Shown one piece after another: positions 1-9,730 of a stretch of 64,000 bases of DNA. The position numbers and the translations under genes are program-made. Source of the stretch: an uncultured Methylococcaceae bacterium (GTDB lineage Bacteria > Pseudomonadota > Gammaproteobacteria > Methylococcales > Methylomonadaceae); contig CAIYRS010000077.1 of assembly GCA_903928685.1 (NCBI GenBank), positions 32,265 through 96,264 of the forward strand, given 5' to 3'. Under the pieces are notes generated by a model. It saw only the letters and a list, made by a program, of their open reading frames with translations, was not told where the DNA came from and made no database searches. How positions within the stretch are numbered: position 1 is the first letter of the stretch; the number at the start of each line of letters is the position of its first letter.

Positions 1-621
1 TTTTTCAGTACCCAATAAATCCGCACGGGTATCGGTAACTTCAACGACTTTAGAGCCAGCGGCTGCGGCGCTGGCAGTCGGGCTAATGAATGATACATAA
101 GTCAGCGGGTTTAATAAGGCATCGCCAACGCGTCCCAAGGTATCTCTTGGATTGCTTGAACCAAAGATTGGCAACACCAGATAAGGCCCAGAAGGCACAC
201 CCCAATAACCCAGGGTTTGTCCGAAATCTTCGTTGTGTTTAGGCAGGTCAACCATATCCGCGACATCCACCAAGCCGCCAACACCCGCCGTGGTGTTGAT
301 AATGAAACGGCTCATATCCATGCCAGATTGCAGCATTTTAAATTGCAGCATATCGTTTACGGTGACGCCAATATCATTGATATTGCTGAATAAATTGGTT
401 ACGCCGTGGTCGACAAAACTCGGCGTTACCCATTCATAACCTTGCGCCAATGGTTTTAAGATAAATTTATCCAATTGGTCATTAAAGGATTGCGTGCCAC
501 GATTCCAACTGTACCAAGGGTCATCAGCATGTTGTGGGCTAGCCGCACAACCAGCAAGGGCTAAGGCCATGGCTATGCTGCCCAAGAGAATGGATGGTTT
601 GGAAATAGTGGCTGTAGGCAT
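1..621 (-). CDS. mlaA: MlaA/VacJ family lipoprotein (C-terminus beyond window)
   Basis: Outer-membrane lipoprotein of the Mla system, which moves mislocalised phospholipids from the outer leaflet back toward the inner membrane. The first 207 codons are visible and the frame is still open at base 1. The start ATG at 619-621 is preceded by AGGAA. The N-terminus has a lipoprotein signal with lipobox LAGC, and the mature part begins ASPQHADDPWYSWNRGTQ. Typical family text follows: the FN/D-K-F region, NTTAGVGGLVDVAD, FGQTLGYWGVPSGPYLVLP and the GSSNPRD segment. No other mla genes are in the window, which is common because mlaA often lies apart from mlaBCDEF. The missing C-terminus is due to the window edge, not a truncation. 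Confidence 0.95.
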   Translation of the reverse strand, partial: MPTATISKPSILLGSIAMALALAGCAASPQHADDPWYSWNRGTQSFNDQLDKFILKPLAQGYEWVTPSFVDHGVTNLFSNINDIGVTVNDMLQFKMLQSGMDMSRFIINTTAGVGGLVDVADMVDLPKHNEDFGQTLGYWGVPSGPYLVLPIFGSSNPRDTLGRVGDALLNPLTYVSFISPTASAAAAGSKVVEVTDTRADLLGTEK

Positions 622-1055
622 GATTGGTTCCTTGCTAATTTTTGTATTAATTTTTCGTTGCACGGTTTTGTTGATGGCAGCAATTTTGTCGATTGCCGGA
701 TAAGATTTTAATTTTAAAATCCAGACGGCAATTCTAGCATTGGAACGAAATATTCGGTTATTTAACAATTAAATATCGGGATAATTTATTGAGTTCAGCT
801 TGGTATTGGGTATTTATTACTGCAATTAGCCAGTTATCGGTATTTCAAAAACGTTATCAAATGATTTGCCAAAGAAATTAGTTTTTCGCAGTCATGGAAT
901 AATTTGGCTAGTGCCGATGGCTTTTTATGAACAGCTTAATGCAAGTAAATTTGATGCGGGCTGTTTATTGCTATTGTTAATTTAATCAATAGCTTATGTT
1001 TTATGTGTTTACTATGCCATGCGTTTTAGAATTAAGTTCAGAAAATACCAAAAAG

Positions 1056-1265
1056 TTGTCCACAATTTTTGTGGATAAGTTTGTGTATAACACCTGAATA
1101 AAGCCTTCAATGCCTGATAAATACAGGCTTGGCATTAAATTGTAGTATTTTCATACAAAAATTTTGATTTTTTTAAATCAATGACTTAAAAGTTTTTACT
1201 AAAATTTGTAGGGTATTTTTTAGCAAAATCGGCGTAATAATAAAAATCAAGCTTCTTGTGCATAA
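1056..1265. promoter_or_regulatory. DnaA-box cluster with adjacent AT-rich stretch
   Basis: Four DnaA-box-like 9-mers lie in the 700-base gap between mlaA and the next gene. They are TTGTCCACA at 1056-1064 (one mismatch), and on the minus strand TTATCCACA at 1070-1078, TTATACACA at 1082-1090 and TTATGCACA at 1257-1265; the last three match TTWTNCACA. The stretch between the third and fourth boxes is very AT-rich, with several T and A runs. GATCTTTTTAG at 1301 resembles the GATC-starting 13-mers of enterobacterial origins. dnaA, dnaN and gidA are not nearby. It could be an origin, a DnaA-titrating locus or a DnaA-regulated promoter. Confidence 0.45.
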
Positions 1266-1323
1266 ACAATTGTTGGTAAGCTGTTGGGCAACCCCATTTG
1301 GATCTTTTTAGCAGGTATTTAGG

Positions 1324-1827
1324 ATGTTTTTATTCATTATATGTAGTTTGGTTTTGGCATTTATCGTCCAAACCTCAAATCCGTGGCTCGCACTATTGGT
1401 TGATCCTATGGTGTTTTATGCGGCTTTAACCGTTGCCGCATTAGCCATGGTGGCGGTGATTATTAAAAAAGGCCCGAATCAACAGTATTACGATGTTTTC
1501 GCCAGCAGTGCCTTAGTCGCCTGGTACGCCCATTGGCAGCCCATCTTTAACGATGATTCCCCGGTATTATTTGCATTTCCGGTGTACTTTGTCTTTATGG
1601 CGGCGTTTATAGAATTAGCGATGTTAAAGCAACGCCAGCGTGTAGATGATGTTACTTACCAACACATGCAAGCCTTGGCTAAAAAAAGCCGAGTGCAGCC
1701 GTGGTTAGTGATGGTGGGGGTTTTAGTGAGTTTGAATTTGGATGACCACTATATGCTGTATCCGGTCATGATGACGGTACTGATGATCCGGTTTGCGTTG
1801 TTCCGGTATTTGATGAATCGGGATTAA
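1324..1827 (+). CDS. Hypothetical multi-pass membrane protein
   Basis: I do not recognise this 167-residue protein. It is strongly hydrophobic, with about five predicted membrane segments: residues 1-16, 24-46, roughly 57-70, 80-98 and 122-160. Short charged loops (KKGPNQQ, KQRQRVDDV) separate them. It starts just after GCAGGTATTTAGG, a possible ribosome site. It stands alone downstream of the DnaA-box cluster and 90 bases before the metalloprotease gene in the same direction. No catalytic motif is visible. It is probably a conserved small inner-membrane protein of unknown role. Confidence 0.7.
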   Translation: MFLFIICSLVLAFIVQTSNPWLALLVDPMVFYAALTVAALAMVAVIIKKGPNQQYYDVFASSALVAWYAHWQPIFNDDSPVLFAFPVYFVFMAAFIELAMLKQRQRVDDVTYQHMQALAKKSRVQPWLVMVGVLVSLNLDDHYMLYPVMMTVLMIRFALFRYLMNRD

Positions 1828-1917
1828 TTTTTCCAAAATGAACTATAGAATGAACTATAGTTTGCTGACCAACCAAAAGTCTGGATTTAACCCTAACGAG
1901 TCACGGAGAAGCATTGC

Positions 1918-4599
1918 ATGTTGTTACCCAAACCCAGAGCCTTATGGCTTCTGCCTTTGTTTTTGTTGGCAGCGCCAGCCCACGCAACCTTAAATGATGC
2001 CTTACTTACAGGCGATCCCAGCCAGCTGCCCGCATTGGAAAGCGAAATTGTTGATGCCGCTTTATTGCAGATAAAAACTTACCAAAGCAATCAAAACAAG
2101 TTGCTGACGGGTATTTATGGCAGCGGTGCGATTAATTACGCACCCGGCAATCGTACCCAGTTGCTGGTTATCCAAGAAAACGAAAGCGTTTTCCCATTGC
2201 TTTCCGGTAATAATGGCAAAATTTTGGCGGTGCAAGGCTCGGCGGGTGGTGGACGATTTGCCGCGTTTGGTGCGGAGCCAAGCAGTTATTTTTTGGCGGG
2301 GAAAAATCTGGCTTATGAAGACAGCTTTAAGCGGGTTTTGGGTTGGTTGTTGACAGGTACAGCAGGCGATACCAGCCGTTTGGCGCAAGCGCAAAAAGTG
2401 GCGTTAACCTTTACAGGCGGCGCGAACACTGGCATCACCAAGTGGCTTGGGCAACAAGCCGCGCCGTGGACGACGAAAATCTGTAATGATCCGGCGACTA
2501 TTGCCACTTGTTATCAAAACCAAGATTTACTGATTGTCAGTTGGGAAAGCAATGCGACTGCGGCGAACAATGCCATCGTACTGGCAGCCATTAAAGCGCA
2601 CATGGCGCTGAAAAAACCCGTGCTATATGTGCATACTTGGTACGAAGGCACATCAAATTTTAGCGATATATTGTCGGCTTTTCTGGGTTTTAGCTTGCCT
2701 TACGGCGGCAATTACTGGGATAACGATGCCGCCAATTTTACCCAGCTGAGCGATATGCAAGCTGGGCAAGATAGCTTTGCTGGCATCCAACGCTTGTTAA
2801 CGCATTTTAAAAACCAAGATTACCATTTCAATTGGAGCGGCTGTAACGATGACCGCTCCTGCAAAAATATGACCGATTTGGTCAGCGAATTTTATAACGG
2901 CGCAGAAGCCGTTAAACAACAAGTGGCGGCCTGGGAGCAAAACAATGTCGATGTGTTTGCCAGAGGCGGACGTAAACTGGGCAAATTGTTGGTGTTGCTG
3001 GGCGATAAATACCGTGCGGGCATTAACTATCCCATGCGTAAAGGCATTGCTAATGACACCACGTTTTTGAAAGCCTTGTATGCCGACCATGCCGCGTACA
3101 TCACCCGTAAAATCAATCCTCGCCAAGCCGATTTAGGCAGCTTCAGCGGCAAAATCCCAGAAGTGTTGCCTGCTTTAAGCAAAACCTTAACTTTAGCCAC
3201 CCAAGCTAGCGCGGTGAGTTCTTCTTCTGGCTATTACGCCTTAGCAGGGCAGAGCATCAGCTTAACCCGCAAAGACAGCAATCCGGTAAAAGCCTATGTG
3301 CATGTCAATATGTTACGCAGCGGTGCCGCCCATGTTTTCGACACTTATGACCGCCCGCTGTTTTTGTGGAGTACGCGCATTCCGCTAGAAATAGGCAAAG
3401 CTGTCAAAATTACTTCGCCCTATGGCGGCATTGTGTTTTTAAATGCCGACAGCACCGCCACGTCGCAAAAAATTCAAGTTGCGGCGACAGGTTTGGCAGC
3501 GTTCCCCAGTTTTAATGGCACTAACGCAACAGAATTCACCAGTGAATTGGCAAGCACGCCGCTGAATTGGGCAGAGCTTAAATTTCCTGGCATACAAATC
3601 CATTCACGCTTGGATTTATTGCATGAATCCATTGCTGATCCGCTGATTGGCGGCAATTTGTCCAGATTGTTAGATTTAACCCAAACGTATCTTTATAAAG
3701 ACATTTACGGATTGGCGGGATTTGTCGGTACAGGTCTGACGCAGCCGCCCAAAGTATTGGCGTTTTGTACCAGCCACGGTTGGGATTGCACCAGCGCAAC
3801 ACTGCATGGCATGAGCAACATCCAGCACGTCAACGCCGACCGCGCCAACTGCGGTTACGGCTGTTCTGGCAATCCTTACGACCAATATTGGGCGTATACA
3901 CCATTAGGTTGGGGCGAATCGCATGAGATAGGCCACAACTTGCAACGCGGTCGTTTAAAAATTTACGATGGCGCATCTACCGAAGTCTCCAACAATATTT
4001 TCCCGACCCATAAATGGTTGCGGTTCAATAAAGTGGCGACCGAAACCATCAAATACGGACGCGATTTAGGCTTCAAAGCTACCTTTAATGCTTTGCAACA
4101 AGCAGCATTGACAGCCGATCCGATTGAAAGCGCGCGCACGGCAATTTGGGTAAACGGCGGGGTTTTCCAGCGTTTGGTGTTTTACTGGCAAATGGCGATG
4201 AGCAGCCGCAGTGTAACTCAGCTGAGTGATAACGGCTGGGACTTGTTCCGCTTAATGTATCTGCACGAACGCTTGTTCACTAATGCCATAAGCAGCGACA
4301 GCAATTGGACGGCGCAACGCGCTGCATTAGGTTTTAGCCAATATGCTAGCCGCCCGACCGCAATTACTGGCAACGATTTTATGCTGGTGTCGATGTCCTA
4401 CATCACTAACCGCGACCAACGCCCGTTCTTTGATATGTGGGGGGTAAAATACAGCACCGAAGCCAGCGCCCAAGTCGCCAGTTATGGCTTTGCGGCGGTG
4501 AAAAAGAACTTTTGGGTAGTGGCGGATGAAGCAAAAGCCTTTAAAGACCCATTGCCTACGCCTGTATTGATTAATGGCACTAATCTTTGGCCTTTATAA
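1918..4599 (+). CDS. Secreted M60/ImpA-like zinc metalloprotease
   Basis: An 893-residue exported protein with a clear signal peptide (residues 1-23, ending APAHA). The zinc site HEIGH lies at residues 669-673 and the third ligand is probably Glu689 in TEVSNN, which is the HExxH(8-28)E arrangement of the M60 (enhancin/SslE/ImpA) peptidases. The long N-terminal part, with LLVIQENESVFPLLSG and a ThuA-like fold around VSWESNATAANNAIVLAAIK, resembles the architecture of Pseudomonas ImpA. Known M60 enzymes cut glycoproteins such as mucins; that this one does so is inference. The start has GGAG ten bases upstream. It appears monocistronic and is followed by a hairpin. Confidence 0.85.
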   Translation: MLLPKPRALWLLPLFLLAAPAHATLNDALLTGDPSQLPALESEIVDAALLQIKTYQSNQNKLLTGIYGSGAINYAPGNRTQLLVIQENESVFPLLSGNNGKILAVQGSAGGGRFAAFGAEPSSYFLAGKNLAYEDSFKRVLGWLLTGTAGDTSRLAQAQKVALTFTGGANTGITKWLGQQAAPWTTKICNDPATIATCYQNQDLLIVSWESNATAANNAIVLAAIKAHMALKKPVLYVHTWYEGTSNFSDILSAFLGFSLPYGGNYWDNDAANFTQLSDMQAGQDSFAGIQRLLTHFKNQDYHFNWSGCNDDRSCKNMTDLVSEFYNGAEAVKQQVAAWEQNNVDVFARGGRKLGKLLVLLGDKYRAGINYPMRKGIANDTTFLKALYADHAAYITRKINPRQADLGSFSGKIPEVLPALSKTLTLATQASAVSSSSGYYALAGQSISLTRKDSNPVKAYVHVNMLRSGAAHVFDTYDRPLFLWSTRIPLEIGKAVKITSPYGGIVFLNADSTATSQKIQVAATGLAAFPSFNGTNATEFTSELASTPLNWAELKFPGIQIHSRLDLLHESIADPLIGGNLSRLLDLTQTYLYKDIYGLAGFVGTGLTQPPKVLAFCTSHGWDCTSATLHGMSNIQHVNADRANCGYGCSGNPYDQYWAYTPLGWGESHEIGHNLQRGRLKIYDGASTEVSNNIFPTHKWLRFNKVATETIKYGRDLGFKATFNALQQAALTADPIESARTAIWVNGGVFQRLVFYWQMAMSSRSVTQLSDNGWDLFRLMYLHERLFTNAISSDSNWTAQRAALGFSQYASRPTAITGNDFMLVSMSYITNRDQRPFFDMWGVKYSTEASAQVASYGFAAVKKNFWVVADEAKAFKDPLPTPVLINGTNLWPL

Positions 4600-4631
4600 G
4601 CTCGGCTAAGTAGTAGCGCATTTCTAAATAA

Positions 4632-4666
4632 GATAGCTGCACGGTTTTTGATGACGTGCAGCTATC
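4632..4666 (+). terminator. Hairpin after the metalloprotease gene
   Basis: A perfect 12-bp stem, GATAGCTGCACG (4632-4643) pairing with 4655-4666, and an 11-base loop, 33 bases past the metalloprotease stop. There is no long T tract, so it is either a weak or factor-dependent terminator or an mRNA-stabilising hairpin. The rest of 4667-5190 shows no gene I can support; a 4861-4910 stretch has imperfect repeats around GCGCATCT/AGGATGCGC. Confidence 0.5.
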
Positions 4667-5191
4667 ATCCAAAACTTTTCCAAGCTTGGCTTAAAAGCCT
4701 CTTCAATTCGCCAATTTAACTGCCATATTTTTGGCAGTAATCCAAAGCCATTTTCATCTGCTGTTTCCGCAAAATCATTTGAGTTTCGTTGTTGAATGCA
4801 ACGCTCAGCTAATCGATTTCGGTCATGCTTCTACAAGCTAAAAACCAACGGAATCAATTAGTTATAGGATGCGCTTCACTTTATTCAGCACATCCTATTT
4901 AGCGCATCTTATCTTGTTAGTTTTTATGGCATTTGCCACAGTTGCCTCGGTGATATGGCCTATTTATCTTCGATGGCTGCTTTAGGGTTTTAGCGGAAAC
5001 CAAAAAATTTTATATAAAATAATGGGTTAGTTTTTTAGTCAGTAGCTGTTTTTTGTGGCACAGCTTGTGCGATGAATAATGCACCTAATAATAAATTGAT
5101 TGGCGTGTACGTGTTGTTCTCGGCTTTAACACATAATCCACTTAGTTATTTGGTTACCAAAAACATAACGACAACTAAAAAAGGAAAACCC

Positions 5192-6469
5192 ATGCAAAAC
5201 AACAAACATCCCGTCGGTATACGGCTTTTAGGCGTAGCCATTTTGGCGTCCCAAGCCTTCATTGTTAACGCCGCCGATTGCCGATTATTTACCGCAGACC
5301 GCCTTTTTGACGGCAATGAGTTAAAAACCGATATGGGGGTTGCCGTAAGAGGAAAAAACATCCTTCAAGTTGGTAGTAAAGCTTCGCTGGCTGGCTTGTG
5401 CAGTAAAGTATTGGATTTGGGCAATGCGACTTTATTGCCCGGGTTTATTGAATCCCATGCCCATATCCGCTTTCAAAATGTTGATAAAGAAAAAGTTTTA
5501 CAGCACGGCATAACAACCGTACAAGATACTGGCGGGCCATTATTTCCCCCAGAAGGTGGCATAAGGCAATTGCGTTTATTGAGTGTTGGGCCAATTTTGC
5601 AAGCCACCGATGGTTATCCTTTGAATATTTTTGGTGGTACTAGCGGCTACGACAAAATTGGCTACACCTTGAATACAGAAGCGGAAGTACCAGCGGTTGT
5701 GCAGCATTTGGTGGATGGTGGCGCAACTGCCATTAAAATCGCCTTAGAGCCGGGCGGGGAAACTGGTGCGCCTTGGATGATGCCACATGGCGAAAACCCC
5801 ATCCCAACGCCACCATGGAATATCTTGTCACAGCCGATTGTTAACGCCATTGTCAATGAAGCCCATCATCCTAAAGATGGACGGCCCGTGCGCCGGGTAA
5901 TCGTCCATGTCGGCGAAAATATCGGTTTTGAACGGGCATTAACCGCAGGTGTTGATGAATTTGCCCACATGCCTTGTGCGCCCATCGATGCGGCGTTATT
6001 GACACAAGCCGCCAATACCAAAGGCTTAAGTTTTGTGAGCACCGTTGATACCTTATCTTCGTGCGTGAATACCAACACCCAAATGGGCATCCACTCCAAC
6101 ACCGCCATATTGGCAGGCAAAATTGCCGAATGTGAAACCAGTACGCCAGGGCAATGCGCGCAAATTTTGTACGGCTCAGAAATTGGTCACGATAACGTGC
6201 CATGGGGGATTAATGGCGAAGAAATGCACATGATGCTGAAATTGACTAGCGGCGCTGCCATTGATTTTGGGGATGTTTTGAATGTGTTCCGTGCAGCCAC
6301 CTCAAAAGCGGGCGCACACTTAGGTATCAATAAACTGGGGACTTTGGTTGCAGGCGCACCAGCCGATATGATCGCCGTTCGCGGCAATGCGATTGAACGG
6401 TTTAAAATCTTGGAATACCCGGATTTAGTGATGTCAGGCGGGCGTTTGGTGGTTAATAAATTTAGATAA
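5192..6469 (+). CDS. Exported amidohydrolase-family protein
   Basis: A metal-dependent hydrolase of the amidohydrolase superfamily, closest in style to imidazolonepropionase/prolidase-like members. I place the start at 5192 rather than the upstream in-frame ATG at 5072, because AAAGGAAAA precedes it and a signal peptide (MQNNKHPVGIRLLGVAILAS..NA) follows directly. The protein is then 425 residues. Metal-site motifs: SHAHIRF after LLPGFIE, a lysine in ATAIKIALEPGG, histidines in VIVHVGEN and DEFAHMP, and the terminal GSEIGHDN plus LGTLVAGAPADMIAV. The substrate cannot be read from sequence. It is monocistronic; periplasmic location is inferred from the signal peptide. Confidence 0.85.
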   Translation: MQNNKHPVGIRLLGVAILASQAFIVNAADCRLFTADRLFDGNELKTDMGVAVRGKNILQVGSKASLAGLCSKVLDLGNATLLPGFIESHAHIRFQNVDKEKVLQHGITTVQDTGGPLFPPEGGIRQLRLLSVGPILQATDGYPLNIFGGTSGYDKIGYTLNTEAEVPAVVQHLVDGGATAIKIALEPGGETGAPWMMPHGENPIPTPPWNILSQPIVNAIVNEAHHPKDGRPVRRVIVHVGENIGFERALTAGVDEFAHMPCAPIDAALLTQAANTKGLSFVSTVDTLSSCVNTNTQMGIHSNTAILAGKIAECETSTPGQCAQILYGSEIGHDNVPWGINGEEMHMMLKLTSGAAIDFGDVLNVFRAATSKAGAHLGINKLGTLVAGAPADMIAVRGNAIERFKILEYPDLVMSGGRLVVNKFR

Positions 6470-6519
6470 GTGTTTGAATTACAATTTGTAAGCAAGATAC
6501 TATTGTTAATCATAGCAAA

Positions 6520-6616
6520 ATTTGTAAGGTGGATTGCACCAGCGATCCACCATCTTGAAGCCACGGTGTTGTATTGGTAGCCGTGGTTTGCCTGTCGGCG
6601 AAACCACCTTACAAAT
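6520..6616. repeat. 97-bp element with 13-bp perfect terminal inverted repeats
   Basis: ATTTGTAAGGTGG at 6520-6532 is repeated inverted at 6604-6616. Inside, two further hairpins can form (GGTGGAT with ATCCACC, and CCACGG with CCGTGG). It lies between the convergent ends of the amidohydrolase and the GIY-YIG gene. It looks like a short MITE or BIME-type palindromic element. Confidence 0.6.
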
Positions 6617-6640
6617 CAAACGTCTTACGTGTTAGCGGAT

Positions 6641-7702
6641 TCAATTCTCATTTAGTCCAGAAGGTGATCGAGTGTGCAAGCGGTCTTTCCAGCTTGATTC
6701 TAAACGAATGACTTCATTAGTATCCATATCTGGTGACACTCTTTCCAAAATACTAAATTGGAAAGAATCAGGATTTCGATTCCGAAGAAGTTTATTGTTT
6801 CCGTGTCCAGTAGCAGCATAATTTTCCCATCGCCCAAGAAGGTTCGAGTTACCGTATGCTGACCCAACATAAGCTTTGCCATCTGAAGCGTCGAAAATGA
6901 AGTAAATGCCTCTCCATTGTGACAATAGTTGCTTCCAACGAGTAGGTAATACTTTAAGTTCTTCCCAAGTGAAATTAATATCGCGCCATTCAGGCATTTT
7001 TGCATCCAGTACGCTTTCCTCGTGTACGGATAGCACGAGTAAGTCGTTTTTATGAGCTCTTCGCCACCAAGATCGCTCTGGCGGCGGCCACGTAATAATC
7101 AGTTTGCCTTTCCAATGAGAATAAAAGTCTGTCAAAACAAGTTCAAACCAGCGAACTGTAGGACGGTCACGTTCAAATTCTTCAGTAAACCATCTCTTGC
7201 CCCCAAATTTCTCTATCTCTTTGTAGGCTGGTATTTCCATGAAAGTTTCGCTAGTTAAGGTTTTCGAAGAATCTATGGAATATAAACCAATGAATACCGC
7301 CTTACTTGGTTCGTGTCCCCAAAATGCCGCTACATACCCATACCCTACAAGTGATTCAAACGCATTTTCAACTTTAATCCCACTTTGAGTTTGCTGATAT
7401 GCGTTAAAAATATCCGGCTTTTCAATAACAAGCCAAGGGAATACTTTTTTGAGTCCTGGTTCACGTGGACAATGGCGACACACGATTACGTTTTCAGGAT
7501 TAATGCCTTGCTTTTGAAGCATATCGTTAAAATTCATGAGTAATGATTTTTCTACCTGTGTATAGCCCGTTAACGCTAAGTGAACACTTTTTTGGTGTCG
7601 TTTTTTTGAATCAAGACCATAACAAATTAGTTTTCTGTTAACAATTGGGTGATGGTAAAAATCAACGTGATGTTGTTTTTCAAAGATGGCATCAAAAAAC
7701 AT
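6641..7702 (-). CDS. GIY-YIG nuclease-domain protein
   Basis: The last ~85 residues form a GIY-YIG endonuclease domain: GIYFIFDASDGKAYVGSA, then GRWENY with the conserved Arg and RLESSWKDRL with the metal-binding Glu. The first ~260 residues are unfamiliar. I prefer the ATG at 7702 (353 residues), preceded by GAGGAG nine bases upstream, over the ATG at 7723. A partial copy of this locus at 41.4 kb has ACG at the 7723 position but keeps the 7702 ATG and GAGGAG. Fusions of GIY-YIG to unknown domains occur in repair, restriction and mobile-element enzymes; the role here is open. The gene stands alone. Confidence 0.75.
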   Translation of the reverse strand: MFFDAIFEKQHHVDFYHHPIVNRKLICYGLDSKKRHQKSVHLALTGYTQVEKSLLMNFNDMLQKQGINPENVIVCRHCPREPGLKKVFPWLVIEKPDIFNAYQQTQSGIKVENAFESLVGYGYVAAFWGHEPSKAVFIGLYSIDSSKTLTSETFMEIPAYKEIEKFGGKRWFTEEFERDRPTVRWFELVLTDFYSHWKGKLIITWPPPERSWWRRAHKNDLLVLSVHEESVLDAKMPEWRDINFTWEELKVLPTRWKQLLSQWRGIYFIFDASDGKAYVGSAYGNSNLLGRWENYAATGHGNNKLLRNRNPDSFQFSILERVSPDMDTNEVIRLESSWKDRLHTRSPSGLNEN

Positions 7703-7774
7703 GTTTTTTGACTCCTCTTCCATGTAATCACTTAATTTTTTACCACTACCAACAATTGTTTACCCCATCATGAT

Positions 7775-9730
7775 TCAATAATCAGACAAACTCTTAGGCG
7801 GTATCGCTGCCCGCAGCGCGTTCAAGATTGCCAAGCCGTCGATCACTTCCTGCGCCACCGCTCCCGCCACTGGGCTTAAGTAGCCCATGCCCGCAAACAC
7901 CATGCCGATAACGCTGAGCACCATGCCGCCGACTGCGCTTTGCAGGGCGATTTTCCGCATCCTGGCGCCGATGTGCAGCAGCTCGTCCACTTTCAGCAGC
8001 GAGCTGTCCATAATCACCGCGTCCGCCGCTTCGCCGGTAATGTCGCTGTTTTGCCCAAAGGCAATGCCGATGGTCGCCGCTGTTAACGCGGGCGCGTCGT
8101 TAATGCCATCGCCCATAAACACGGTTTTGGCTTTTTGGGTTTCTTCGCGCACCAAGGCCAATTTTTGTTCGGGGCTTTGGCTAAAGAAAACGTGTTTGAT
8201 GCCGACTTTATCTGCCAGATAGCGCACTTCCGATTCCCTATCGCCAGAAACCAGCATGACTTTTTCAAAGGAATGGTTGGGTCGCAAGTGGTTGATAAAC
8301 GAAGAGCTATCGCTACGCACTTCATCGCGGAACTGCAAGGTTGCCGCGTAGGCTTCGTCTATCAGCACCACGCATTCCAAACCGCCGCTCATGGGCGGCA
8401 ATTCGGCGAGCTGGTCGGGGTGTAATACGGTGAAGTTTTTGCGACTGGTGACTTGGATGATTTTGCCATCCACCGACCCTTGCAAACCTGCGCCCGGCAA
8501 TTCGTTGATGTCGTCAACTTTCAGCAAGCTGATGCCCGCTTTTTCTGCGGCGTTAACAATGCTGCCCGCCAGCGGGTGTTTGGAATAACGTTCCAAACTG
8601 GCAACCAAAGTCAACACCGTGGCTTCTTGATGGTGTGGGTTGACCAACACCGCCGTTAACGCGGGCCGTCCATAAGTAAGCGTGCCGGTTTTGTCGAAAA
8701 TTGCCGTGCGGCATTGCCCGATGGTTTCCAAAATGGCTGGATTTTTGATGATGATTTCCCGCCGCGCCGCCAAGGAAATGGCGCTGATGATGGTGACCGG
8801 GATGCCAATCAATAATGGACACGGCGTGGCAATCACTAACACCGCCAAAAAACGCACCACTTCACCGCTGTATCCCCACGCCAGTAACGCCAGCAATACC
8901 GCTAACGGCGTGTACCACGCGCCCAGTTGGTCGCCCAAGCGGCGCAGACTGGGGCGGTGTTGGTCGGATTCGCGCATCACCGTCATAATTTTGGCGTAGC
9001 GCGAGTCGATCGCCAGTTTGTCGGCGCGGATTACCAACAAACCATCGCCATTAACCGCGCCGGACAATACTTTGGAGCCGTTGATTTTTGACATCAGATA
9101 CGGTTCGCCTGTTAAAAACGATTCGTCCATGGTGCTATTGCCTTCCAAAACCGTGCCATCTACGGGGCAAATTTCGTGCGGTAAAATCGACAACCTGTCA
9201 CCGATGTTGATTTGGTCGATAGCAATATCCACCAGTAAATCTTCCGATTGGCGATGGGCAATCGACGGCATCCGATTGGCTAAGGCTTCCAGCACCGACG
9301 AAGCTTTCCGCACCGCGTAAGCTTCCAAAACACTGCCACCTGCCAGCATCAGCACCACCAGCGTGCCTGCCAAATATTCCTGCAAGGCGATAGCGGTAGT
9401 GATGGCAATCGCCGCCAGCAAGTCTGCGCCAAAATTGCCGCGTAATAGCTTGCGGAAGATTTGGTAAATTTGCGGCACACCAGCAAACAGCAGCACGGCG
9501 AGCAAAGGCACATCAAGCCACGCTATCGAGACCTTAAATTGGTTTTGCAACAATTCTGAACTATCTGCCGACAGCGACCAATGCACCGCCAAGCTATAAA
9601 ATTGTTCAGGAATGGCGAATGCGTAGCGCAACAGCAGATCAGTACAGATGCCAAGTAAGCTGAAAATGACGATATTGATGTCAAGCCGCGAAGAGGGTGG
9701 TTTGTTGGCAGGCGTCATCGTTTTACTCAT
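7775..9730 (-). CDS. P1B-type heavy-metal-translocating ATPase
   Basis: A 651-residue inner-membrane metal pump. Phosphorylation motif DKTGT with Asp346, actuator motif TGEP, HP motif SKHPLAGS and the hinge GDGINDAPAL are all present. The membrane metal motif is T302-P-C304-P, not CPC, CPH or SPC; TPC is the signature given for the P1B-5 group (Ni/Fe-linked in the literature). There is no N-terminal metal-binding domain and no C-terminal hemerythrin domain, so the cargo is uncertain. Its start overlaps the stop of the upstream cytochrome gene by 8 bases, implying translational coupling. The DNA is more GC-rich than the flanking genes. Confidence 0.9.
   Translation of the reverse strand: MSKTMTPANKPPSSRLDINIVIFSLLGICTDLLLRYAFAIPEQFYSLAVHWSLSADSSELLQNQFKVSIAWLDVPLLAVLLFAGVPQIYQIFRKLLRGNFGADLLAAIAITTAIALQEYLAGTLVVLMLAGGSVLEAYAVRKASSVLEALANRMPSIAHRQSEDLLVDIAIDQINIGDRLSILPHEICPVDGTVLEGNSTMDESFLTGEPYLMSKINGSKVLSGAVNGDGLLVIRADKLAIDSRYAKIMTVMRESDQHRPSLRRLGDQLGAWYTPLAVLLALLAWGYSGEVVRFLAVLVIATPCPLLIGIPVTIISAISLAARREIIIKNPAILETIGQCRTAIFDKTGTLTYGRPALTAVLVNPHHQEATVLTLVASLERYSKHPLAGSIVNAAEKAGISLLKVDDINELPGAGLQGSVDGKIIQVTSRKNFTVLHPDQLAELPPMSGGLECVVLIDEAYAATLQFRDEVRSDSSSFINHLRPNHSFEKVMLVSGDRESEVRYLADKVGIKHVFFSQSPEQKLALVREETQKAKTVFMGDGINDAPALTAATIGIAFGQNSDITGEAADAVIMDSSLLKVDELLHIGARMRKIALQSAVGGMVLSVIGMVFAGMGYLSPVAGAVAQEVIDGLAILNALRAAIPPKSLSDY

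Noticed and set aside
4680..4860. Minus-strand open stretch reading RNRLAERCIQQRNSNDFAET
   Set aside because: No start codon or ribosome site, and no family I can name; may be a remnant but unsupported.
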